Source: Oppiella nova (Eukaryota > Arthropoda > Arachnida > Sarcoptiformes > Oppiidae). Taken from it: a DNA stretch of 27,804 nt. Numbering within the stretch: the stretch's first letter is position 1; each line of letters opens with the position of its first letter. The DNA lies in contig CAJPVJ010000334.1 of assembly GCA_905397405.1 (NCBI GenBank), forward strand, positions 1 through 27,804, given 5' to 3'. Below are positions 1 to 9,853 of the stretch, piece after piece. The notes under the pieces were generated by a model. The model saw only the letters and a program-made list of their open reading frames with translations. It did not search any database and was not told where the DNA came from. Position numbers and translations under genes: made by a program.

Positions 1-183
1 ACGCACTATTCCGATGAAAGAGACAATAAATAAACAATTTTGAAATACTGTTAGAAAAGATAGAAAAACGAATAAAATATGTCAATAAAAAAGTCAATTT
101 GGATACAGAGATGCGGACAGTTAGACATAACTGTATTATAGAGAGTGCGACTATAGATAGAATAGCATCCAATGGCTGTGCTC

Positions 184-605
184 TCAATGCATCCCTTTCC
201 TAATGTAGTCCATAATATAATATCTATCAGTTTGTGTCAATATCTGCAGGAAGTCTTGAGATTAAAATTTTTGCCAATAAAATCAAAAACACTACATAAC
301 AACTCATTAAAACTTTTTTCATAATTCAACTGTATATACAAATTGAAAGGTTTATTTGTACATAAATTGTCAAACATTTCAAATATTTTTCATCAAAATC
401 CAATTATCGTTATATAAACTCATGGTATACTGACAGCAAATATATACTAATATAAAATAAAACACATAAAAAACTTTATAAACTAATATAACTTATATTA
501 GAAAGGGTTTACAAAAATACCATTTGCGAGGTTAGTTGAATTGATATCCGGGACATCTTCACTTGGCACACAACTAGTCTTAACAGTTGGTATTTGTTCC
601 GACAT
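184..605 (-). CDS. Putative 51-residue small protein, two exons, function unknown
   Basis: Candidate gene built from two exons on the minus strand. Exon 1 is 605 to 521: ATG at 605-603, with an in-frame TAA immediately upstream, starting MSEQIPTVKTS. It ends in phase 1 at a GTATTTTT donor. Exon 2 is 254 to 184, after a ..CTCAAG acceptor, starting in matching phase and ending RKGMH then TGA. The joined frame gives 51 residues with a polar N-terminal half and a Tyr/Ile-rich C-terminal half (RYYIMDYIRKGMH). I see no signal peptide, membrane span or known motif and do not recognise the family. The 266-bp intron could hide another exon. The gene would be divergent from KANSL3 and share its upstream region. 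Phase agreement and fairly balanced codon use support it. The lack of an AATAAA downstream on this strand and the missing homology argue for caution. Confidence 0.3.
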
Positions 606-1309
606 TTATCTCTTCGCGTGGAACCGATAGAAAATGGGAACAAAATTCTTAGTGAGTATGAAATGAATGAATTGTGGAAACATTGATAGGGAATAGAGAC
701 CAGAATATGAAGCAAAACCTGTCGGAGTCGACAACTACCAGAAAACTTTGTGTTCAGACATTCAGATCGGAGTTTGATTTAGTTTTAGTCCCTTCAGAGC
801 CAATCATAAGGCAATCAATTCCTATAAGAATATAACGTAAGGACAGTCTCTATAGCGATATATTGAGCCAATTGTAGACATAGTTGACTGATTCGCCCCA
901 ATTATAGCCCCACACTATATATCATCACTACTATAGTTCACTGCAAGTGTTATCACATTAACATAACTGCTTTTATCTGTAGTTCCTTATAGTGTACAAG
1001 TTTTGTGTCCACTTCCTATTGTTTTACATTTTATGTCAATTCATTGCCTATTAATGAGTGCTATATTATGCACAGAATATTTGCAATACTTAAGCAAATT
1101 CTGCAAAACTGTAAGAAATGAATGAATGCTTAACGATAGCACCCAATGCTAGCAAATGTAGTACTTTTTCAATGCAGTACTCAATGGACTTTCATTGACA
1201 AAGAGGTCGACATGTGTATCGTCTAACGCCATCTACTCGTAGTGTTTGCGATGAAAGTGTGGTAACAGTAGAGGTATTAGTGAACAACAAATGCCCGCAT
1301 TATTCATAT
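606..1309. other. Spacer upstream of KANSL3, probable promoter/5' UTR region
   Basis: About 700 bp of AT-rich sequence lies between the divergent putative small gene and KANSL3. I see no open frame that looks coding. The stretch near 1205-1262 is less AT-rich (contains AACGCCATCT, a YY1-like core, as a weak motif match only) and could be part of the KANSL3 5' region. No TATA box or confident start site can be assigned. Confidence 0.35.
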
Positions 1310-1406
1310 AATGAATCACTGGATCCGTTGAATGAATCACTGGATCCGTTATATTGANAATGAATCACTGGATCCGTTGAATGAATCACTGGATCCGTTA
1401 TATTGA
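1310..1406. repeat. 48-bp direct repeat flanking a single N (assembly junction)
   Basis: Bases 1310-1357 and 1359-1406 are identical 48-bp copies separated by one undetermined base at 1358. Each copy itself holds two tandem units built around GAATCACTGGATCCGTT (about 21 bp). One N between identical ends is the usual mark of a scaffolder joining contigs whose overlap was not merged, so one copy is probably artificial. Collapsing the pair leaves the KANSL3 start codon and frame unchanged, because the ATG at 1381 lies in the second copy and an equivalent ATG exists in the first. Confidence 0.85.
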
Positions 1407-3612
1407 ACCGACGATGAAAGGCACTGAAGCAGCGATGGACACGTTTGCGGACGTATCGCACAATTACCTCAACTCGCAGACCATTCAGACATATCTGCAT
1501 AGTCTGAGTGGTCAGGAGAAGAGGTTCAGTGTGATAGACGCCGACCACAACTACGCTAAGCCCTGGAACCGTCATCCGGACGCTCAGATCAGAGCCAAAG
1601 CCGCCAAATTCCTCTTCATGAAGAACTTCCCCAAACACTTCGCCCGAAGATATGCTTATAATGACCACATGGTTGACGTGGACGTCGAGACAGTCGACGC
1701 CTATAAGTCGCTGCCATTCCTCGGAGGTCCGGGTGTGGAGTCGGCGTCGACTAAGGCCCAGACACTGACCACCGCTGACCTCAACAGCAATGAGTTGACG
1801 ACACCCACGAAGACTGGATGGACGACACAAATGAATAAGTTGTGGACGAAAGCGACGAAAATCCTGCACTCGGATCGTCTCTCGAGACTGTCGTACGACT
1901 CGCTGCCAAACGAAGTGATTTTGAAGAAGAATCTGATGGAGAGGACGACCACTAGGTTTCGACATCTGTTCGCCAGCACCGGGTGGGACGTCAGCCAAAT
2001 CTCGTGGCTTAACACCACTCTCAACGAATACGTGGGACCAGTATTTCTGGCCGCGTATCACGAGGCGATGCATATCTTGAGGGCAAAGGTTTGCTTCATT
2101 TGAACTGATTTGAAGTCATGGATCAGTTACTGATTGAATGATTGGTTGAATAGATTCCGACATTAATTGACAAGTTTTACATGCCTTCCAAATATGACTC
2201 CTCCAACCGATTCAAACCACAGACCTGTGATGCCATTCAGACAATGCTTAACAGCTATAAACCCGTAATTTAATTACTTTTACTCTTAGACTTAGACTAA
2301 GAAATTGTTTATTAATTAATGAATTATATGACAGAAACGGATTAACGGAAGTCCACTCTTCCTGATTGTACCGAATGGGCCGCAAATACCCCATCAGATG
2401 ACATCTCAGCGCATGAAACACTGGCACAACCTCTTCGGCGCGTTAGGAAAAGTCATAACAATCAGTGCAGTCTCGAGACCATACGAATCGGTTCTGGATT
2501 TCTTGAGTGAAATCCGATATTCAGTTCGCGACAAAATCAAAGAATGTAAGACTACTTTCAATGAGGGCCGACCTCTGGTTTTGGTAGGCTTTGGACACTC
2601 ATCTCTGGTCGCGGCCCACTGTGCTCTCGACAACGCCTCCAACGTGAACGCAACCATTTGTTTAGGGTTTCCATTGACAGCCATCAATGGATTCCGAGGA
2701 GTATGTCTCGACACTCATGAAAGCAAATACCGGACATGTATTTCAAAAACTGTTTAATGATTACAGGATTTAGACGACCCTTTGTTGGACACATCTGTGG
2801 CCACACTTTTCGTGATCGGCCAGAACTCAACGATGGCTACACTCGACGATATGGAGGACTTTCGGGAACGCATTACTAAAACCGAAACGGGTTTAGTAGT
2901 GGTCGGCGGGGCTAACGATCGACTCTTTGTGTCGAGCAATAAGAAGAAGTTCGAAGGAATAACACAAGCGATGGTCGACCGGTGTATTGCCGATGAAATC
3001 TACGAGTTTGTCAGTAGTGTCTTGAATCCCAGCTCCACCTCATTCCCGAGCACTCCTTCGCGAGCCTCGCCCTCGAAGAGCACTCAACAGAAGAGTATAT
3101 CTTTCGGAGTGACAGCTATTCCTAAACCTAAGCGCAAACGTCCCTCAGCTCGAGATAAAGATAAAGACAGCACATCGAAGGGTAGACCCCGTGGGGGACA
3201 GAAGAAGGTTAAGACAGAGGCGCCCAAAACTCTACCCCAACCTCTATCGAGTTCAACCGTTACGCCTGATTCCAAACTACCTGAGCCCGTAGTCTCTATC
3301 AAACCTGTTTTGCCACCAAAACTAGCAGAACAGTCGACTCCCAAACAACAGACACCAACCGAACCGATGCCACCCATTGTATCCACAATACACTCGACAG
3401 CAGAAAAGACACCGAAACCAAAGGCTGAAGACATGACAACTCCAGAGTCGACGACAACCCTTTCGCAAACATCCAGTGACACCATTACGACCCCAAAGAC
3501 GGAACGCCATTATGGACTCAGTTATGGAATCTCTGAAATGCCGACTGTTATCAGTCAGAGCGCCACCAGAACTGGCCGCCAGATCCGAGCGCCCAAATCG
3601 CTGGACGTCTAA
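1381..3612 (+). CDS. KANSL3: KAT8 regulatory NSL complex subunit 3 (KANSL3/NSL3), 4 coding exons
   Basis: Subunit of the nuclear NSL complex, which carries the MOF/KAT8 histone acetyltransferase; the family has an alpha/beta-hydrolase-like core. Coding exons: 1381-2088, 2154-2264, 2335-2700 and 2767-3612, all joined in phase 0 by introns of 65, 70 and 66 bp with GT..AG ends; 676 residues in total, shorter than vertebrate KANSL3 (about 900). Family signatures seen: NYAKPWNRHPDA near residue 60; the IPTLIDK start of exon 2; the SPLFLIVPNGP strand in exon 3; then DDPLLDT, LFVIGQNS, MEDFRE, VVVGGANDRL and MVDRCI in exon 4. The elbow of the hydrolase fold reads VGFGHSSLVAAH. From about residue 470 the protein is a Ser/Thr/Pro/Lys-rich, probably disordered tail. 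The start at 1381 is the first ATG after an in-frame stop; ATGs at 1414 and 1435 are equally possible. Convergent with SDF2, 197 bp between stops. Confidence 0.93.
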
Positions 3613-3809
3613 AATCGTATATTTTATGAACAAATACTTAAATATCATAACTAAATGTCAAATCATATCAAAACAACTCATATATCCTTTAATTGTATTC
3701 ATAAGTCGAAACTATTTGTGAGAAATGTATATAAAAATTATAAATTAATAGAAATTGTAATACAAATGAAGTGATGATAACTATCTAGTGGTATGTCTGG
3801 GAGTGTAGA

Positions 3810-4531
3810 CTAGAGCTCGTCGTGATCGACATCACTCTTGGTGTACGACGTCTTGTCCGACGGCTTCACATAAACGCCTTCTTTGGTGCGCCAATAGCTG
3901 GCGCCGTCCGGATAGGACGAGCCCACGATCTCCATCTGGCCGTGGATGGGACGCCCATACGAGTGGCCGGACATCGATAACCACCTAAAGGTCGCACAAA
4001 TGGCAGTCAATTATCAATTATCCAAACCCTCAGCACTCATTTGCCTCACATTTCTGTGTCCAAGTGTTTGAGCCGAAAGTCCGCATCCCTTTCCCAGTAG
4101 TCGCCGCTGCAGATGAGCGTCCAGTTGTCACCGGTATCTCCCTCTCCATTCTTGTCACCGAAAGCACTGACCTCTTGATTGCCAGACAGCGGTGACGAGA
4201 AGTGATGGCTGTGGAGGTTCTTATGGGTGGCCATGTGTTGCAGCCGCACGACTGCCCCGCACTCCATGGGTTCGCCCCTTTGGCACATGCGGTCACTCTT
4301 ACCCCTGACCGACCAATAGCTGTTTACGTCCTCCGAGGCGTCGGTGCCCGTCACGGACTGCTGACCACTACCCGAGCCGTACTTCACGTCATGTGAGTGC
4401 AGTCTTACGTTATAATTAGTGTTCATTAGTTTAATGAGTGAACCGCACGTCACATACGAGTAGTGTTTGGCACTCAAACACATTGCGATGCCATTCAACC
4501 ACAACAACACACAAACCCAACACCACTTCAT
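3810..4531 (-). CDS. SDF2: Stromal cell-derived factor 2-like protein (SDF2), MIR domains, HDEL
   Basis: ER-lumenal MIR-domain protein of the SDF2/SDF2L1 family, which joins ER chaperone complexes and helps fold secreted proteins. Exon 1 is 4531-4050 and exon 2 is 3984-3810, joined in phase 2 across a 65-bp intron (GTGAGG..TTTAG); 218 residues, close to the usual 211-221. Residues 1-21 form a hydrophobic signal peptide (MKWCWVCVLLWLNGIAMCLSA). MIR-type motifs follow: VTCGSLIKLMNTNYNVRLHSH, YWSVRG, GAVVRLQHMATHKNLHSH, NWTLICSG and, in the second exon, YGRPIHGQMEI..YWRTKEGVYVKPS. The chain ends HDEL, a canonical ER-retrieval signal, directly before TAG. Convergent with KANSL3. A TGACGTCA motif about 270 bp upstream of the ATG could be an ATF/CREB site, which would suit an ER-stress-responsive gene, but that link is inference. 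Confidence 0.94.
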
Positions 4532-4804
4532 GGCTTACGACTAATACTCGGCCTAAGATTGTATGGATTTGTTGGTCACGAGAGACACTCACGAGTGGAC
4601 AGTCCGATGAAAGTGAGAGTCCAGTCAAACACTCACGCAATCTCTTCAATGCTGTGTTTGTATTGCAGTTATGATGCCATCGATTGGTCACTATTTGCGG
4701 TCATCTATGCGTTCAAACCATAAGACAATTAATTGTGAACTCAATTGAAAGTAACGCAACACTTAATACACGTCTGATTAACAATAGGAAAGCCCACTGA
4801 AGGG

Positions 4805-4812
4805 TGACGTCA
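4805..4812. promoter_or_regulatory. Palindromic CRE motif (TGACGTCA) upstream of SDF2
   Basis: Perfect TGACGTCA, 274 bp upstream of the SDF2 start codon on its 5' side. ATF/CREB-family bZIP factors bind this octamer, and ATF6/XBP1 sites share the TGACGT core. An 8-bp match in AT-rich DNA is suggestive only. Confidence 0.35.
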
Positions 4813-4938
4813 CTCACAGAGGCGTCTCAAACATAATGGTGTCGTTCCCTGAGCTGACACGAGGGGTCGCCTCCAGTACTGTGACAACAATCACTAGACT
4901 ATTGCCTGCACTGAGCGTATGATTGCATTGGAAGTGCA

Positions 4939-5198
4939 ATGAATGCAATGTTTTGGTGAAAATGGTGTCTAATTTGAGTGTGAATTTGAAACTTCTTGTG
5001 AAAGAGATTTTGATTTATTTGATTTGTAAATAACATTTGCTTTGAACAGTGATTTCACGCCAACACATGAATGCAATGTTTTGGTGAAAATGGTGTCTAA
5101 TTTGAGTGTGAATTTGAAACTTCTTGTGAAAGAGATTTTGATTTATTTGATTTGTAAATAACATTTGCTTTGAACAGTGATTTCACGCCAACACATGA
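4939..5198. repeat. Perfect tandem duplication, period 128 bp
   Basis: Positions 4939-5070 match 5067-5198 base for base (132 bp identical at an offset of 128, overlapping by 4 bp). The unit begins ATGAATGCAATGTTTTGG and ends TTCACGCCAACACATGA. It lies in the SDF2 upstream spacer and encodes nothing. Zero divergence means either a very recent duplication or an assembly artefact. A second, unrelated duplication at 20191-20445 has the same 128-bp offset, which favours the artefact reading. Confidence 0.9.
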
Positions 5199-8100
5199 TG
5201 CCATCGATGGTGTGATTGTCTCCAGCCATGGATTACGAGTTGAGCCAAATTGAGCCCTTAATTGTGAGTCCATTTCAAGTGCTATTCAACCCATCGTTTA
5301 TTACTGAAATAAATCATTAATGAGTTATACATTGAAGTGATAATTATATCATCATTTCATACACTATTATCTCTTAGCTCTTAAGGCTATTATCTATTTG
5401 TTTCTCATTGAGGTGATGGTCTGTTCACAGGTGATGTCAAACCAGACATGGATTAGTGGTTTGAAGTTTGAGTCAAATATATGAATAAATTTAATCCTAT
5501 TTTCATATTTGAGTTATTAATACATTTGGAGTTAAGCTTCAAATTAATGGTTAAAAGTATGACTCAAATAATATCATGCATTCAATACTCCTTTTTTCAT
5601 ATGTTTTTAATGGGTTTTTTGTGCCAAACATTCAATTCAAGTGTTTTCAATGCATTAATTATTTACATTATTTTTCAGTCTGTAATACAATTGAATATTA
5701 AATGTATTGAGAAAAGTGTAGTACATTTTGGCTGAAAAATTAGTTTAATTTTCATATACACTTGGCTTCACAATTATTATGCAAATTATAAATTGATTTT
5801 CACTACTAATTGCCCCAAAATTCATGTCATTTTCTTAGATCTTAACTTTCATTGCGATTAATTGCCTAATAATTGGTGTGTTGTATAGAAATAACACATT
5901 TATTATGCAATACTTGTGTCAAACAATCGCTCATTAGTTATGTTTATGTAATTGAAAATCTGAAGCCTTTTCTAGAAATTAGTGTTTATTTGAATTTTGC
6001 TGAATGTTTTGAGTGAAAACAAAAATCGTTTCAATTTTCCGTATTTTATTGATATAAAAAAACCAGAATTTGGTTTTTGTGGTTTCAATTTATGCTGACT
6101 TTATATGTGACTATTATTTTACTTTCAATTAATTTAGTGTTAAATTTATGATCGCAAGCAAAATATACTATAATAACAAAAAGAGTCACTTCTCCAACAG
6201 TTTCCATATAAATATAAAATTAATGATAAAAAAGTATTTCACGAATAAGTGTTAACTCTTGTAGTGTTTTGTTTGCAATGAATAATAATTGTAAAGTAAA
6301 ACAAAAATGCAGTTTTTTCGCACACATTATATGGCATTATATTCAGTTCATTACAGATTTGTGATGCGGTATTAAATACATTAATAATGAGTTTACATCA
6401 CAAATTGTTGAGAAAATTGAATCCCAAACCTGTCGTTCCCTCCCTTTCCACTCGTGCCAATCGTACACCTCTTTGCCATACCATTCATACCATTCCGAGT
6501 CCTCAATACTTATCGTCGAGAATATGATTTGAAAATAAGTACTAATGATTTGATAACTGAAATGTTGTTTAGGAGTCAATTGTATAATAATAGTCGACTA
6601 TTTGTGGTGTTACTTCTTGTGCTAAATATCTGTGTCCTCACGACTGGGCCTTGAAGTCGATTCGGCTCTGTCTTTGAGAATCAATTTCTCTGTTTTTTGC
6701 ATTTAAACCCTTGTTTTGGTACTTGTTTTCAATAATTTGGTTGTAATTCTTGATTAATAGATGTGTCGGCGACTCGTAGCACCTGTTCATCCATTTACTC
6801 GAAGTGTATTTAATTATTGTTTGACTCAATTGTCTCTAAGTATGCAAACAATTGAGACATGAATTTGATTGTTAAGACTTTATCTTTTGTGTGCAATACT
6901 TGAGCTCTTGATTAAAGCCTACATATATTTTTGGTTGTGTTATGCAATTGTTTTTTATAATCACTTGTTTTATTATAAGTTAATTTTGTTTGTTGTTTTG
7001 CATATTTCCATTAATCTACTCATAAAATCATATGAATATATTTACATTCGTGGTCTCCTATGAACCCTATGTTATGACTTTTTTGTACATTAAGTCGTAA
7101 AAATAGTATTTTCTTTATGTTTTGCTAAATTATAGTGATTTAAGTGAAATATAAGTGGAAAATATCAAATTGTATATCATATGTGTTGCCAAAACCTTTT
7201 ATGAGATCTATTTTTTCAACAAATGAATTGCAGTTATTTGTGAATAATAATCAATTGTTTAGTTAATATTGTTTTGACTGATATTCTTCACTACGAATAC
7301 ATTATGCGATTATTTTGTTCACTCAAACAGAGCCCCGAAATCGCATTCAAATCTCAAACAATTAGACATTAGAGTCATTGTAGTTGTTGTCTGTGAGTGA
7401 ATGGCAGACATTCTGTGAACACAAGTGAAACACACCATAAAAAGTCGAAAAATTAAAGTGAATTTCACTTTAAAATCATCAGTTTGTGAGCCATTATTCA
7501 GACGTTAATTTAGTCGTGCGTTACATCCAATCAAACAGATATTCCTTATTATATATTCTTGTATTCAAAGAATATATACTTTTTTTTGTAAATGAAATAG
7601 ATTTCCAGGGAAAGAGGTTTTGGAGTAAAGTTTTTGCGGTGCAAACCAGTCCTGGTGTCCCTTCATGTCCTTGATCTTAAAAATGCACATCCGATCAGAT
7701 TTTTTATATCCATATTTATGTTGTTCTCAATACTCCTTAAGTGATTAAAATTGAATTTTTTTGTTTTGCTTTCGTCGGCTCGAGTTTGCCTCTCGAGTCA
7801 TTAAAATTGAAAATTTGTTAAAACTTTTAAAAAGTTTTTCTTTTATGTTTTGATGTGATATTTTTGGTTTTTATACAAAAATGGTTCATTTAAAGCACAC
7901 TTTAAAGCACACATCGCATACCAGTGCCCATACCAGTGCCCGTTCCCTCTCGCAGCCGGTCTTTCGAGTTAGGGATAGGACTTGTATTCAACTAAAATTG
8001 GTATTTATTTTAATATACTGTATATATTGTTATTTATTTTTGTTATCTAACATAAGCCTTGTTTGCGGTATTTGTTTCTTAAATAATATATTTTTGCTCT

Positions 8101-9853
8101 TATGTTGTACTGAATTGAAAGGCGTTTTTGTATATAATTTATCATTTCGTATGAAATTATTGTTTGACACTTATTTAGATATTTGTTTAACAGTTTTTGC
8201 TGCGCTAACAATGTATAATATTTATTTATAGATAGTTTTATTCACATTTTTATCTCTAATCTATTTGTGTTAGAAATAAAACTAAAAATTAGTTTTTATT
8301 TGATTTTTAATTTAATTTGATTTACGAACACATAATGCATTTGCGATCGGGTTTGTGATACACTTTCCCAATGGATGCCAATGTGTTTATCTGTAATGAA
8401 AATCAAGTCCTAATCTGCAATCCCTGTCCCAATCCCAGTGCAGTGTTGATGTCCTACTGGCCTGACTGTTATTCAGCCAAATATGGAATATATAAATAAA
8501 TAAATAAAATGAAACCTGTTTATAATGATTACATAAAAATATGATTACAATATTATAATAAAGTTAGCGTACTTGTGATCAATTTTGGACTTTTAAAGTA
8601 GGAGTTTTAGCCTCTAATCTGGTAGTGCCTCACTATCTGCTCGTTTTTGCCATGATTTACCAAAAAGGCTATAATTTGGGCGAATTTAATGATATTTGTT
8701 GCCGACATCTCAAGTATACAAATATTTTACAATTCATTATTCCCTTTGAAGACATGCGAAACCTTAATCCATTTGCGATAATTACCTAATCTATAACTTT
8801 TAAATTGTTTGTTAACAGTCTTAACAGTTCTTGAATTAAAACACTTTTCTCTCTAACAAACAATTTGTATCAATATATCATTAACACAGAATATAACTGT
8901 ATTTTATTGTACGCTATAATGAATGGGAATTTTGTTTCGTTAAATCGATTATAAAATAGACATAAAATTTATTACTTTTTATTCCGAGGATTATGTTTCC
9001 TACAGAAATTAAATAGTCATTCATTCAGTCTATTGAATGTGGCTTTTCATAAATGTTTATCAAAATTCTTTTCACTTACATAATCATAATCTCTGCCAAA
9101 AACTTATCTACATTTTAATAGTATTAACTCATAGTCTAGTATTAAAGATAAGTTAAAGTCTTTTGTTTATTACGTGAAATCAGTCAATAATTTGAATCCA
9201 AGAGTAAATACAATTTTTTTTCTCTTAACTTATCGTTTGAATAGTCACTGATATACATAGATATACATTATTTCCTGTTCATAGTCTCCAATAGATATTT
9301 ATTCGTAATAATTGGTTACAATTTTAATGCTAAACACTTTAATAATGAATAGTGAAAACTGTGAAAATTGATTGTTTGAAAGCGTTTACCTTGAGATGCA
9401 GTGTTTTGTAGTTTTAAAAACTACTCTTACAAATAGGTTTTCACCTAAAAAATGGGTCAACACCTCAACAAATTCCTTTAATTCTCTCTGTTTTTGCTTT
9501 TCTGCTTAATCTGCAAATATACTGGTTATATAAATGTCTTTTTTAATTAGCATTTATTAAAACACTTTGTCATTACTTTGCTTTTCTTGTTGCCTTTGAT
9601 AATCAAAACCACTCTGACTTTGAGGCACAAAAGGAATAAAACTTTATTTATTTATGTTTTGATTTTAATGAAATGCCGATCAGTTGAATACTAATTATAA
9701 TTATACATCAAATAAGGATTTGTTGTCTTTTTCATTGAGTTTTAGCACAAATTTATGATTCTTTAGATATTGTGTTGAATGAGAAGCTCTATAGAGCTCT
9801 AGAATATAGTGTTTTCTTATGGTTTGAATATTAATATAAACACAGCTTTTAAT
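5199..9853. other. Long AT-rich spacer with no confident gene
   Basis: About 4.65 kb between SDF2 and the first recognised Patronin exon. Open frames here are short, AT-rich, and rich in Phe/Leu/Ile/Tyr, as expected by chance. Three less AT-rich islets stand out: 6410-6510, 7610-7675 and 7880-7980. The last has short tandem units (AAAGCACAC twice and CATACCAGTGCC twice). I could not tie any of them to a protein family. The region may hold 5' UTR exons and long introns of Patronin, or distal regulatory DNA. No tRNA-like cloverleaf, transposase or retroelement motif was seen. Confidence 0.5.
9785..9798. repeat. 14-bp perfect palindrome upstream of Patronin
   Basis: AGCTCTATAGAGCT is perfectly self-complementary and lies 56 bp before the proposed Patronin start codon. 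It could be a dimeric factor site or a chance event in AT-rich DNA; no known motif is assigned. Confidence 0.3.

Noticed and set aside
1300-2073. 257-residue minus-strand frame opposite KANSL3
   Set aside because: Antisense shadow of KANSL3 exon 1 that crosses the N junction; the plus strand has clear family signatures.
4438-4723. Overlapping short frames in the SDF2 5' region
   Set aside because: They overlap the SDF2 signal-peptide exon and its promoter and resemble no protein family.
7766-7801. Two CTCGAG motifs forming a small stem, similar in outline to a histone 3' stem-loop
   Set aside because: The stem and loop do not match the histone consensus and no histone gene is nearby.
7881-8231. 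116-residue plus-strand frame starting MVHLKHTLKHTS
   Set aside because: The start is made of short tandem repeats and the rest is AT-driven Phe/Leu/Ile/Tyr sequence; no splice or family support.
8335-8400. Minus-strand block reading LASIGKVYHKPDRKC with an acceptor-like CAG
   Set aside because: It ends quickly in a stop, and no partner exon or homology could be found; kept only as a chance match.
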